Shown here in pieces: positions 1-10,588 of a stretch of 64,000 bases of DNA. The stretch is taken from NCBI GenBank assembly GCA_017893485.1, contig CM030362.1, forward strand, positions 36,525,565-36,589,564, in the 5' to 3' direction. Source of the DNA: Hemerocallis citrina (lineage: Eukaryota; Streptophyta; Magnoliopsida; Asparagales; Asphodelaceae). The translations under genes and the position numbers were made by a program. Position 1 is the stretch's first letter; each line of letters starts with the position of its first letter. The notes below the pieces were generated by a model, which had not been told where the DNA came from, did no database searches, and worked only from the letters and a program-made list of their open reading frames with translations.

Positions 1-167
1 GTAGTGGGTAGGATTTGGGGTTTTTTTTTGGGAAGTGACGACCAACAGCGACAGCAGCAGCAGCAGCAACAAATAGGTAGAGATCGGTTAGGGTTGTAAT
101 GGGATTTGGGTTTGGGTTTGGGTTATTGGATGCGGATTGGGATATCGGGTAGTGGGTGGGATTTTTT

Positions 168-170
168 TTA

Positions 171-225
<55 letters not shown>

Positions 226-226
226 T
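168..226. repeat. (ATT)n microsatellite
   Basis: About 18 nearly perfect ATT/TTA triplets inside the interior of the truncated LTR element. The poly-Leu and poly-Ile reading frames over it are artefacts of the repeat. Confidence 0.95.
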
Positions 227-750
227 TGTGATGAAACGGGTTCGGGTTCGGGTCTGTTATGGTGGGGTTCAGGTAGAAGGTTTCGGGTACAGGGAAAGTG
301 TTTGGAATATAGGGATGGAGGGTTAGGGTTTCGGGAGCAAGTTGACGGCAGGCGCGATGACGAGATGTGGTAGGCAATGGGGAGGGAGTGGCGCTCGCCG
401 GGTGTAGAATAGATTTTAAAGAAATTAGGGTTAGGATTGGGGGTCGATGGGGGCGGCTAGGGTTTGGGGAAGGACTACTAGGAGGCGGCTAGGGTTTCGT
501 GTTGGGTGATTGGAGAGGGGATGAGTTAGGGGTGAATATGGTTGATGACGATGCTGCTGCTGATGACGATTGATGATGATGATGACGATGATGCTGCTGA
601 TGACGATCATGATGTTGACGACGATTGATGACGATGACGATGATGTTGATGGATTTGTTGTTGTCGGAGTTGTTGTTGAGAAGAAGGAAATTTTTGTAGT
701 TAGGGTTAGGGATTAGTGAGAAAGAAAGAAAACTTAAGATTAAGGATTAA

Positions 751-763
751 GGCTCTGATACCA
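751..763 (-). other. Primer binding site (initiator tRNA-Met type)
   Basis: On the - strand this reads TGGTATCAGAGCC directly after the LTR terminal CA. It is the standard minus-strand priming site of many plant LTR retrotransposons. Confidence 0.8.
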
Positions 764-911
764 TGTTAGATTCAGAGATAGAAAAGAATACTTTATTGGA
801 TTATTGGATTGATTATAATTAAGTACAATGACTCCTATATATAGGAGGGAACCTAATATTAAAGTAAGACATAATCCAATATGGGACTAAATATATAATA
901 AATGTCTAACA
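764..911 (-). repeat. 148-bp LTR, 5' LTR of the minus-strand element
   Basis: The segment begins TGTTAGA and ends CTAACA, so it has TG..CA termini on both strands with a short inverted TGTTAGA end. A TATATATAGGA motif near 836-846 is a possible core promoter. The bases immediately left (751-763, ggctctgatacca) are the complement of TGGTATCAGAGCC, the usual plant LTR primer binding site. This fixes the element on the - strand. Confidence 0.75.
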
Positions 912-1709
912 AAGAGATGTTGAGGATGGGAAGCAAAACGATAATGGAGGCATGATTGGATTCTTGGGGAAATATAAAAGTATTAATTGTGGGGAAGATG
1001 ATGGGAAAAACCAATGAAGATGGTTTGAGCATGTACCATGAAGGTAAATTGGTGTTCAAGTTTGTAGAAGATGATTTATAACATGTTGCTGATTGATCTG
1101 GGTAATTGCTTAACATACCTCGTCATGCTTATATTCAAAGTGCTTCACACCAAAGTATCATTTACTGGTGCTTTAATTGTGAATGGAGAAATTAATTCAG
1201 TGGCAAGTTGCAATAATGTCGTTGTTCTTGCCTGTCGAATTATAATATTGATTAAAGTTAGAAACTTTGTGATCAAATATTTGCCAAGTGTTACTTTCTT
1301 GAAATCTCTATGGGGTTTATATGTGGTTTTTGACTCTTCTCTTTCAAATCATAACTTAATAACAACTATGAGTTTAATTTCTCCAGCATAGTTTCTCTAA
1401 GGCACCTCATCAAGAAGACTTAATTAGCGTGTAATATGGTTTCGATATTATACAAAACTTCACAAAAAAGTTGAGAAGAATTTTCAGTCATCTGTCAAGC
1501 TGATATCAATATTGTAATTTAGGTTGACATCAATATTGTAATTTAAGGCCTGCCCAAGAAATTTTATCTGGCAACATCTTTTGTATGTAATTTTTTGCTT
1601 TATAGTGGGTTGGGGGTTCTTATGCTATATTACAATTTCTTATAAGTGATGCGCAGATTCTATGTATGCAAGACTGGTGTTTTAGTACCGAGTTGCCTTA
1701 TATGTGTAG
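912..1709 (+). other. Non-coding stretch upstream of first recognisable 5-phosphatase exon
   Basis: AT-rich DNA with only short open frames and no recognisable protein similarity. It most likely belongs to the first intron or 5' flank of the phosphatase gene, because 1701-1709 ends in a good acceptor (TATGTGTAG). I could not find the family's N-terminal exon (Trp-rich start, acidic Ser/Asp stretch) here. Confidence 0.4.
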
Positions 1710-4700
1710 GTAATTATATGGATGACATTCCATACAAATACAAAAGACGAAAGTCAGACACTCTTCGTGCACAATATGTAGACAGCAAAGAACTCAGGCA
1801 AGCCAGTAATCTCTCCATGAACTTTTTTTAGTATGATATTTTTTTCTGTTTATGTTTGTAATTTTTGAATAAATGTGATGAGGGCAGTTATCCCTCACCT
1901 AAACAAATCTTACAACAACAGATATTAGTTGTGATTTCTAGCATATTATTTTTCCTCATCTTGAGTGGTATTGTGTAGGAAAATGACAATCTAGTGTAGC
2001 TTTTCTTCTGATCTGCAGCATATGCTCTCAACAGGATTTGTGCAGGGACATGGAATGTTGGGGGTAAACTTCCACCTGATAACCTAGACATAGAAGACTG
2101 GTTAGATCTGGAGGAGCCGGCTGATATCTATGTTCTTGGGTAATTATTTCTTCATAAATATCAAAGAAACTATATCTTTTTTATTTGACTTAAGAAAATA
2201 ATCGATCGATATGATTAGGTTTTGTTGTATTTTTTGTATGTTGGTTAGGGTGTACGAGTTTCATGACCCAGATTGTTGGGTTTCCAGCACCTTATTTTTA
2301 GCTGTATGTTTTATTAAAGTATTTTTAATGGAACGCTGGGGCTTCAATCAACCGTTGATCGACGGAAAAAAAAACTTTGTTGATATTTTGCGCTTTAAGA
2401 TTAAAAAAGGAAGTGAAACATCCATCTATAATCTGCAAAGGCGTTTAGCTTTTAGTAACTGTTTAGTGGTACAGGGGAAGTTTGAGGGGTGCTTTAGATC
2501 CCCGAAAGGGGCACCTGAACTGCACCTTTTAAAGTAAAGGAAAAAAAACAACAATTAAACTGAATCTGTAGATAAAGCTTCCTGTGAAAAGCATAGAATT
2601 CATTGCAATATAGATATCCCTCGCCTTTTGCGAGCATAATACTTTTGGACACTATAGGTTTTGATGAAGTTATTTGGATTAATTACTTTTTTGTAGCCTT
2701 CAAGAGATTGTTCCTCTAAATGCTGGAAACATCTTTGGTGCGGAGGACCACCGTCCAGTTCCAAGATGGGAATACCTCATTCGCGAATCACTGAGTAGAA
2801 TTCAACCAAAAAAAACCAAGTATAAATGTCACAGTGAACCTTCTTCACCATCAAGGTTCAAACCTTCAGATGATGCTCCCGACCTTGAAGATGAACTGTT
2901 ATCTGCCTCGAATAGTGACAGTGATGAGGAATTCAGTTTACATATGACTCACCATGGTGAAATTATTAATGGAGATGACTCGGAACATACTAATGCTGAT
3001 ACAGGTATTCAACCACATTTAAATGTACATGAAAATCCCATTTCACAGAAAATGAATAGGTCCCTGTTAAGTTTTAAAGATCGTGAAGTGATGCCAAAAG
3101 AATCATTTAGCCAAACAACGAAGCTAATCAAAATGCTTAGCAGCTCAGAAAGGATGGGAATGATTTGGCCAGAAGGACAATTAGACAACTTAAGACGATT
3201 AAACTCGGTTAGGTCGCTTAAAAGTTACAGTTCATTCAAATCTCTACATGAGGAGCGCAAAGATTCTAAAAAACCCGTATGGAGTTCTGGACTTACACTT
3301 GAAGATTTTCTAAAAGTTAAAAAGAAAAGATCTCCTTTTGTGAGAATCATAAGCAAGCAAATGGTGGGGATTTACCTTTCAATTTGGGTACGGCGTAGCC
3401 TTCGGAATCATGTCAAGAATTTGAAAGTGTCCACTGTTGGTGTGGGTGCCATGGGTTACATCGGCAACAAGGTTAGTTTCCTCACAACTTTGATGCTCTT
3501 CCTATTAACAAGTCTAAGAACTCTTTGTTAATTTTATACTCCGCCATGTATATTAATTATCAGGATTATTTCATCTCTATAGTTATTGTGGGATTGGATT
3601 ATGTACTGCTATTTTAGTTGAAAGAGCTATTGGTTTTCAGTTCAGAGTTAACTTCCACATAGTGCAGTACTAATCATTGCTCGGTGAAGTTTATTTTTTA
3701 AATTTCCATAAAACATTGGGTTTCTATTGGCTCCAAGCTTTTGTGGATAGAAGGGAAAATCATGTAAAGTCAGCTTCCTGTAACGTATATCTTGGTGTGG
3801 GGATTCTCGAATTTAGTGGAATGGGATTTGAAGTGAAAAGAAATAAAGAGAAATCAAGGATGGCAAAAGGCTGAAGTGACTAGAAGGTTTTTTAAGAGAT
3901 TTTTTATGCACAATTTAAATTGGAAAGACATGAAAGTAATTAAAGAAACTCTTTGAAAGTTCTGTCAAAATTAAGAAAAATAATCTAAGATAGAAAGAAG
4001 AGTTTTTTTTTTTTTGATAAATGAAAGAAGAGTTGGTAGTCTTAAGTTGATGTACAGTTCACAATGAAAGCTTGTAGTCAGTTACTGTAATTGTAGTTTA
4101 CCGTATCAATTTCATTGCTGTCCTGAGTTTCTCTCTCTAGAAACTCTAGAGAGAGAGGTTCCCAAAACAAAACCCAGAACAAAACCCTAAAAAACAGATC
4201 TGAGCTTGGGGCAGCTGGGGTTTCGTCCCCCCCCCCTTCCGCCCTCGCACCTTCTGCTCGGTGGGTCGGTGGGTCTCCATTCTGATGCACAGCAGCCTTG
4301 GCGGGGTCAAAGGCGGCACGCGGGGAGGATTGGGAGAAGCATCGGGTGCGTCGTGGTACAGGCCTTGCTTTCCGTTGTCAGAGACGGGTGCGAGCGGATC
4401 TTCTATTGCCGGAGACGGGTGCGAGTGACGATGGGTCTCCATTCCGTTGCGATGCTGCCTTGGCTGGGCCGAAGGCTGCGCGCAGGGAGGATTGGGGAAA
4501 CATCGGGTGCGTCGTGGTACGGGCCTCGCGTCGACGGTGGGTTCCGATCGCGTTGAGGTACGGGCCTGTGTTGGCGCCATCGGGGATGGCTTACGCAAGC
4601 TAGTTAGGTTTGGTGCGGGATTGCGTCATAGGGGATGGTGCTTGCACGGTTCGGATTGGTTGCGCCGGGGCTGGTGGTGGAAGCGTCGGCGCGGGGTGGC

Positions 4701-7700
4701 GTTTGGCGAGCATGGGGTGAGCAGGGCTGCCGTAGAGGCATGTGGGGGAGAAAGAGGAGAGAGTCATGGGGAGGGTGAGTTTCGATTTGGATTTGGATGC
4801 GCTGTCGTAAGGGAAAATTTTGAAATTTAAACTGAGTTTGAAATTCGAATGGACGTTGAGGAGTCCCTTAGATCCAAAGTTGTCCCTAATATCCAAATTA
4901 CAACTGATTTACAGGGAGAAGCGAAATGTTTCCTATCTGGTTTGGGCGATGGTGGTCAGACAATTTCAGGGTTTGGGCACTACTTTGACTTGTTTTGTCA
5001 AAGTGAGGGGTGCCGTTAGTTCCTCTCATGTTAGGGGGCTTGGATGGGTCAAGTGCGAGGTCTGCTTTCGTCGCGAAGTGGCGGTGAGAGTTAACGGGGG
5101 TTAAGCAAGGGGATTAGAACGAGGACTCAATCTGGACAAGGAGTTGTCAGATTGGCGGAGTGCTTGCAGTATCTATCGTAGGGTGCTTAGTGTTGACGTT
5201 CGGCTCACTGCTGAGGGTGATGGAGGCGTTCACGCGATAGATGAAGAGGATAAACGGTGTACAAGCGATGATCTGAGTGAGAGAGTGAGCTCAAATTGGC
5301 ACAAGAAATTTGCTTTGACTCGTTGGCCGATCAACATGATTATATTTCGTTGTAGTTTTTGTTTATTGGTTGGGGTTTATGAGGTACAGAATCCAGTCTA
5401 TTGGGGTCTGAACTTCATAAGCCTTATTTTTGGTTGTATATTTTATTAATTTCTTATTAATGAAACGCGGGGGGTATTCAACCCACAGTTTAACGATAAA
5501 AAAATTTGTAGTTTACCGTGGCATGTTCTTGACAATAACTCGAAAAATAAGATCACTCTACCCATGTAAGATTTTTATGCTACTATATATTTCTAAGAAC
5601 TGCTTAATCAATTACCACAGTGTAACCTGATAAATTGTGCTACTTAAAATAAAATATTCAAATTATGTGTCTGCATAGCATGCAAATCCTCGAATTTATC
5701 AAACTTGAATGTTTTGCTTGTGATTTAGAGCATCTATAGTTGAAGCAGCATATTGTTAGGGTTTTGGCCTCAAATACACGTAGGTACTGAGTATTTGAAG
5801 TTGGAAAAGAAGAGGAGGAGATAAAGACAGCAAGAGAAGACAACAGCAAGTAGAAGAAGTGTAGTCTGGAGAGTTGTGGTCGACCGACCTGGGGTGCGGT
5901 CAACTGACCCATTCTGCTAAGAGTTCTTCGAGTGTACAGGTCCAACAGAGGAGGGGACGGTCGACCGTGCAGTCGACCGGTCGTGTCTCGGGTTTGGCTC
6001 TACACGTTACGGTCGACTGACTTTGGGGGTGCGGTCTATCGACTTCGGCGCTGATTGTTTTTGGGCTGACGAGTTTAAGGCCCAATTGCTGGATTTGTGT
6101 TTATCTTTTAGGGTTTACTTGGGGGCTATATATATGGCTGTAGACTCTAGGGTTTAGATATCTGAAAAGATCAATTTGTGTAATCAAGAGGTGAGCTGTT
6201 ATCATTGTTCAACTTCAAGAGAGGATTGTGTTGAGTATTTCAAAGGTGAGAAAGAGAGATTGAGAGTTGTAATCTCTTTTCTAATCTTTGTATTTCTTGG
6301 GGAATAAGAAGTATTGGTTATCTCTGCATATTGATTGTGTTCTTGTGAGATCTTACATATATTGTAGTGGTTTGTGCTTGGTTCATCTAAGTCTTGGAAG
6401 TTTCTATTGCTTGTGGTGTATTTCCGCTATTAGCACTACGAGTTGTGGGGTAGATTCTTCAACAAGTGGTATCAGAGCTAGTTGGTTCGGGATGGCCAAT
6501 AGCAAGTCGAAGATCGAGAGACTCGATGAGAGTGACTTCGCGATGTAGAAGATTCAGATGATAGCATATTTTCGTCAGAAAGATCTTGATGGTCCGTTGT
6601 TTGATGAGAAGCCGGTAGATGCAGACAAGGATGCGAAGGTCTTGGCGGATTGGAATCGTTTGGATCAGAAGGCGCTGGGGCAGATTCAGTTGGAGCTGAG
6701 TAGGAAGGCGTTATTTCATATCTCGAAGGCAAAAACCACAAAGGAGGCTATGGAGATTCTCACGGATATATATGAGAAACCGTCGACATCTAATCAAATT
6801 CTTCATCTGAAGAAATTGGTTAATATGAAGTTGAGGGAAGGGGGTTCAGTAGCAGAGCATGTGAACAATTACTGTATGGTTTACAACCAGATGGAAATTT
6901 CAAGGTTTGAAGTTTTCAGAGAGGGGACAGTCATTGTTACTTCTATCTACTTTACCTGATAGTTATGGTACGGTGGAGCAGGCTATTACAGGCATTATGA
7001 TAGATTCGACGACTCTACACGATGTGGTGAGTAACATTCTGAACGAGGAGGTGAAAAGGGTGAGAAATGGGGAATATCCAACATCATTTTCTAGAGATTC
7101 CGCAATGTATGCTGAGAAGAGACGTGGGAGATCTAAGAGCAGTCGAAGAAGAAAGGATCAGAGTAGTTCATCTGAGAGTGGGTCTGATGATAGCGATGGG
7201 GGACATGGGCTTGAGTGCTGGTATTGTCACAAGAAGGGTCACATAATGCGCAGTTGTAAGGCTGCGGTGAGGGTACTTTGCGATATGACAGTTGAAGCTT
7301 CAAGTCGCTCTTGTGTGATAGAGAGCACCGGTACCGATATGCGGGGTGATGTCGATGAGGGTAACCGAATTGGGACTGTAGGGGTTGAACAGTCTACGGA
7401 TATTGTGGAGGTGTCGTCCACGGAGGTTTCTAGTATACAGGGTGCATTGAGAGGCTTTGAACCATATCCGGTGTTGATGGAGATTTTGCGAGTTGGGGAT
7501 TTTCATAACACGGAATCCGACATGGGAGATTGTTTCTTCGGTATTCGTGCTCTATGCGATTGATGGAGCACATCCTTCATGAGGCGATGAGAGGTGGTTG
7601 GTTTAGATTTAGATGGTTATTAAAAAACTCGAGGTGGTTGGTTATCTCTGCATATATTGTTACTTCTATCTACTTCATCTTTGCTTGTGGTGTGTTTCTG

Positions 7701-9739
7701 CTATTAGCACTACGAGTTGTGGGGTAAATTCTTTAACACATATTCCTTGTGGTTTCCGAAACAAAGATGAAGAATGTATTATCGTAAATGCATGTTAAAT
7801 AAATTAACTGAAAATTGTATCTTTTCAGCATTCTAATTAGTATCATTTTATTACATTAATATTTGGTGCTCTGGCCTTTAACAATTTACCTTCCTTAGCT
7901 TATTACAATATTCATAATCTTGCACGAACACATCTAAAGAAATACATTAATAAATTGTAAACAATATTTCAGGGATCCATATCAGTCAGCATGTTTATAT
8001 ATCAAACATCGTTTTGTTTTGTATGCTGTCACCTAAATGCTGGAGAGAAGGATGGAGATGAACTTCGAAGAAATGCTGATGTGCAAGAAATTCACCGGAG
8101 AACACACTTCAGTTCAGTTTCTGAAAGTAGCTTGCCTAAAACTATTTATGATCACGAGTAAGGGAACTTCTCTCGTCTTCAAATAAATCTTTGCTTTGAA
8201 TGTCATCCATTCTTCGTGGAATTGTCGTTGATATGGTTCGAATATTCTCACTCATTTAGTACTCTTAGTATAATTTCAAAAGTTACATATGAATTAAAGT
8301 GACTCGAGTTTTTTCTGTTTACATCTGATGAAATGAAATGAAAATTTGTGGGTTCTGGAAGTTGTATGCTTCCTTGCTTAATTGTGTAAGAGGGGTAGTT
8401 CTATAAATTAGTAAACTTATGCTAGGCAACTTTAGTCCTAGTGTATTACTTATACATCTATTTTTTCTCAGAAGGGTTATATGGTTAGGAGATCTAAATT
8501 ACCGCATCAACTTATCATATGAAAAAACACTGGACATCATCTCCCGAAAAGAATGGTTAAAGCTAAGTGAGAAGGATCAGGTAAATTTTCTTTTTGAGTA
8601 GTTTCCCTTTCCATGTAGTAACAATTCTGCAACTCCTTTTTTATGAGTATACGAATACAATTGCACCCGATAACTTTGTGAGAAAATGATTTCGATCCCC
8701 TATTTCAGAATGTGTAACAAATATAACTATCTTAGAAGCCGTACGAATTATGTAAGCAATGTCGCTCAAATGCAGTGAATATCTAGCTTTTGGAAATGAT
8801 GTTCTCAACTAAACGTAGGAGTAACTTGAAAATACTCTTCCACATGGTACTTGCAGTCTGTTTCAGATGCTCGCTAGTTTTTCACTGTGCAATTTATTCT
8901 TCACTGGATATGAATTGAATTCCTGCCAACAAATGATCAAGAGACCAACAGTATATTTATTTTTGATCGTTAACAGTGAGACATAGTCTCCCCGAATTTC
9001 ATTAAAAAGGTTTTAACGATACAACGGGAGACCTGCACTATTATGATGCTAGTATCAACAAAGTTTTGTTACTCTGAGAAATGAACCAGCAAATGTTGGT
9101 TACCATCCTACTACTGATTTTTGAACGGTTGATGTCTCACCTTTGCTTTTATCTTACTGATTACTGAACTTTGCTGATCAATATAACCAAAACATAAAAG
9201 AATTTATGACAGTTAAAACTGGAGTTAAAGAAAGGACGGGCTTTTGATGGATGGTCAGAAGGAGTAATGAACTTTCCTCCAACTTACAAATATGAATTGA
9301 ATTCAAGAAGGTATAATGGAGGGGTTACCAAGGCTGGCAGGCGAACCCCTGCATGGTACGATTTCACACTCTTTGTTCTTAATTCTCACATTCAGTTGAA
9401 CATCGGTAATATTCTAGGGGTTCTAAAATTTATGAACATACATTTATTTTGTAATACTTTCTATTGAGTTGATGTCATCAAGATACTAAATAACGATGCT
9501 AATAACCATCATGCATCATGCATTCTAGGTGTGACCGCATCCTATCATATGGAAAGGGGATAAGGCTACTAAGTTACAAGAGAAGCGAGCTGAAGCACTC
9601 AGATCATCGTCCTGTGACTGCTACTTTTACTGCTGATGTTGAGACATTTTGCCAAAGAAAGCTCCGAAGGGCTCTCACATTCACAGATGCAGAGATAGGA
9701 GAAGACGATGACGACGACATCATATCAGAGGCTCTTTAG
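1710..9739 (+). CDS. Type I inositol polyphosphate 5-phosphatase (IP5P1/IP5P2-like), 5' end missing
   Basis: Hydrolyses the 5-phosphate of soluble inositol phosphates (and some phosphoinositides), ending InsP3 signals in the cytosol or at membranes. Exons read as 1710-1797, 2035-2139, 2697-3471, 7973-8157, 8472-8580, 9213-9355 and 9529-9739; phases join cleanly at every junction. Motifs in order are [80 protein letters not shown], then the catalytic motifs [32 protein letters not shown] and SDHRPV. These match plant type I enzymes, including the long plant-specific insert in exon 3 (about 258 codons). Intron 1798-2034 starts with GC instead of GT. Intron 3472-7972 is swollen by at least three insertions, with splice sites intact. 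The N-terminal exon is not visible, so the gene is partial in the window or 5'-disrupted. All catalytic residues that I can see are kept. Confidence 0.9.
2205..2374 (+). repeat. 3' module of composite retroposon family (5'-truncated copy)
   Basis: This 170-bp stretch in intron 2035-2697 resembles 5338-5505 and about 27228-27447: TTTGTTGTATTTTTTG, a TTTCATGACCCAGATTGTTGGG segment, GTATNTTTTATTAA, then TTTTTAATGGAACGC, a short CAACC..GTTGAT inverted motif and an A8-9 tail. It looks like a truncated copy ending in its A-tail at 2374. I saw no clear flanking duplication. Confidence 0.55.
4003..4022 (-). mobile_element. Minimal 20-bp LINE-tail insertion
   Basis: A T13-GATAAAT block is flanked on both sides by gaaagaagag (3993-4002 and 4023-4032), like a target-site duplication. 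Its reverse complement (ATTTATC plus A-run) looks like the 3' terminus of plant L1-type elements. Slippage cannot be ruled out. Confidence 0.45.
4105..5505 (+). mobile_element. Composite non-LTR retroposon in 5-phosphatase intron, 14-bp TSD
   Basis: The 1.4-kb segment is bounded by the 14-bp direct repeat ttgtagtttaccgt (4091-4104 and 5506-5519) and ends in GATA7, as expected for target-primed retroposition. Parts in order: a small inverted repeat CTCTCTCTAGAAACTCTAGAGAGAG near 4130-4156; a GC-rich body with an internal tandem duplication of about 163 bp (units starting near 4271 and 4434); an AT-richer stretch; one 160-180 bp unit (about 5117-5300) also found in array at 25540-27160; and the common 3' module (5338-5505). 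GC-rich open frames overlap on both strands and match nothing I recognise. No endonuclease or reverse transcriptase is visible, so it would depend on LINE machinery. Confidence 0.65.
5754..6464 (+). repeat. 5' LTR of gag-only element copy 1
   Basis: A 711-bp LTR with TG..CA ends, a TATATATATGG promoter-like motif near 6126-6136 and several CGGTCGAC motifs (about 5879-6040). The downstream CTATTAGCACTACGAGTTGT segment recurs in the 3' LTR remnant (about 7640-7738). Confidence 0.85.
6467..6478 (+). other. Primer binding site
   Basis: TGGTATCAGAGC lies two bases after the 5' LTR terminal CA and is complementary to the 3' end of initiator tRNA-Met. Confidence 0.85.
6492..7563 (+). pseudogene. 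Copia-type Gag (UBN2 family) with conserved C-terminal tail, broken
   Basis: Reading starts at ATG 6492 ([16 protein letters not shown]), meets a stop at 6546-6548 (a TAG where a Trp would be expected), continues through a UBN2-type Gag domain ([13 protein letters not shown].. to [11 protein letters not shown]) and shifts frame near 6907-6957. It then resumes with [18 protein letters not shown], an Arg/Ser-rich region and the zinc knuckle [14 protein letters not shown]. After the knuckle it goes straight into a tail beginning VRVLCDM that is also present in copy 2, where a protease-like segment lies between. So copy 1 carries an internal deletion. The Gag would package element RNA into virus-like particles, but this copy cannot make a full protein. 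Confidence 0.75.
7640..7738 (+). repeat. 3' LTR remnant of gag-only element copy 1
   Basis: Shares GGTTATCTCTGCATAT and CTATTAGCACTACGAGTTGT with the 5' LTR and ends TTTAACA before the catat duplication. About 600 bp of the LTR are missing. Confidence 0.75.
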
Positions 9740-10084
9740 TTGTCTAAAGCCAGGAGGGCTGAGTCTTTTGCATGCATTTATGGAGAACATTCCTTTATGA
9801 GCACTATCTTAGATCTAAATTATTTATTTTATCAAAAAATAAATAATTTTCGGGGTTGGAAAAAAGAAAAAGTTGGCTGAGGCTTTTTTTTTAAAAAATA
9901 TTTAATTTGAATGGATGTGTACCCTCTTTGTAAAATATGCAGTATTACGGTAAGTTTTTAAACAGAACTTGTTCACAGATGTTTAGTGTTCGCTTGAATG
10001 TGGTTCCATGGATCATTCTATTGTTGCAGTGTATATGTCATCGATGATTTTTCTGGCTGATATCTAACAAGATGATGGTGAACT
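9740..10084 (+). other. 3' flank of 5-phosphatase gene
   Basis: AT-rich sequence with the likely 3' UTR. ATTTTATCAAAAAATAAAT near 9829-9847 is a candidate polyadenylation region. No coding signal. Confidence 0.45.
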
Positions 10085-10588
10085 CAGGGCCGGCCCTGCT
10101 TGCAACCACTGATTTTTTCTTCGAAGTTAGCTGATTAAGTAATTTGTTTTGTAATGAATACACAGAAGAAAAGTCGCGACTAATGCCTGAAGAATAGCCG
10201 GGCTACTCAAATCCGAGCTGGAACCTGAAATTTTAGCTCCTAAACACTTGCTCTTGCATTTTGATTTCCAGATGGAAAAACAAATCCAAAATATAAGCAA
10301 ATGCAGAATGAAGGAAAACTTTAATTAAGAAAGTAAAGAAAATAAAAAGAAATGCACCAGCCGGGAATATTCTACGACTAGACCAAATAAATGTCCTCAA
10401 TAAGGTTTGAACCTACAACCAATAGCTTTAAAGTTTGTCCCCTTAACCGCTCGGACAAAATGACTTTTGTGCTATAATTAGAATACAATCTCTATTAATT
10501 ATATGTTATGGAGGCGTCCTCATTAGTGAGCCTTGAGCGACCGTGGGCCCTGTGCGACCGCACAGGTTGCACAGGCCCAGGGCCGGCC
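10085..10588. mobile_element. hAT-like element, interrupted by a gypsy element
   Basis: Starts with the palindromic terminus CAGGGCCGGCCCTG (10085-10098). Its other end is split: CAGGGCCGGCC at 10578-10588 plus CTG just after the gypsy target duplication (17559-17561). The inner right end (GAGCGACCGTGGGCCCTGTG) has the composition of hAT-type ends. The two ends share only about 14 bp, and I found no clear 8-bp duplication, so these could be two separate hAT ends. Confidence 0.45.

Larger units (their letters stand above)
1..911 (-). mobile_element. Left-truncated LTR retroelement with short LTR (TRIM-like)
   Basis: Reading the - strand from 911 leftward gives a short LTR (911-764), a tRNA-iMet type primer binding site (763-751) and then internal sequence running off the window edge at base 1. 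The interior is low complexity: GGGTTTGGGT-type runs, an ATT microsatellite and GATGATGACG triplet runs near 540-650. No gag or pol motif is visible. The short LTR and lack of coding capacity suggest a TRIM-like non-autonomous element, but the other LTR is outside the window, so length and class stay open. Confidence 0.6.
5754..7738 (+). mobile_element. Gag-only LTR retroelement (TR-GAG type), copy 1, TSD catat
   Basis: The element starts TGTTAGGG and ends TTTAACA, and is flanked by catat at 5749-5753 and 7739-7743. The 5' LTR is 711 bp, while the 3' LTR is reduced to about its last 100 bp. A primer site (TGGTATCAGAGC) follows the 5' LTR. The interior encodes a copia-type Gag with a zinc knuckle and a further tail but no integrase, reverse transcriptase or RNase H. 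A related copy sits on the - strand at 30616-33724. It lies in the long intron of the 5-phosphatase gene, sense to it. Confidence 0.85.

Noticed and set aside
137..377. Open frames with poly-Leu and poly-Ile runs on both strands
   Set aside because: They are translations of the (ATT)n microsatellite and its flanks, with no domain or codon signal.
1..720. Telomere-like GGGTTTGGGTTT and TTAGGGTTAGGG runs
   Set aside because: No sustained TTTAGGG array. The runs are short and lie within the interior of an LTR element.
4146..4830. Several overlapping GC-rich open frames on both strands
   Set aside because: All frames are open because of GC-rich, duplicated sequence in the composite retroposon. 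No family match and no start context favours one.
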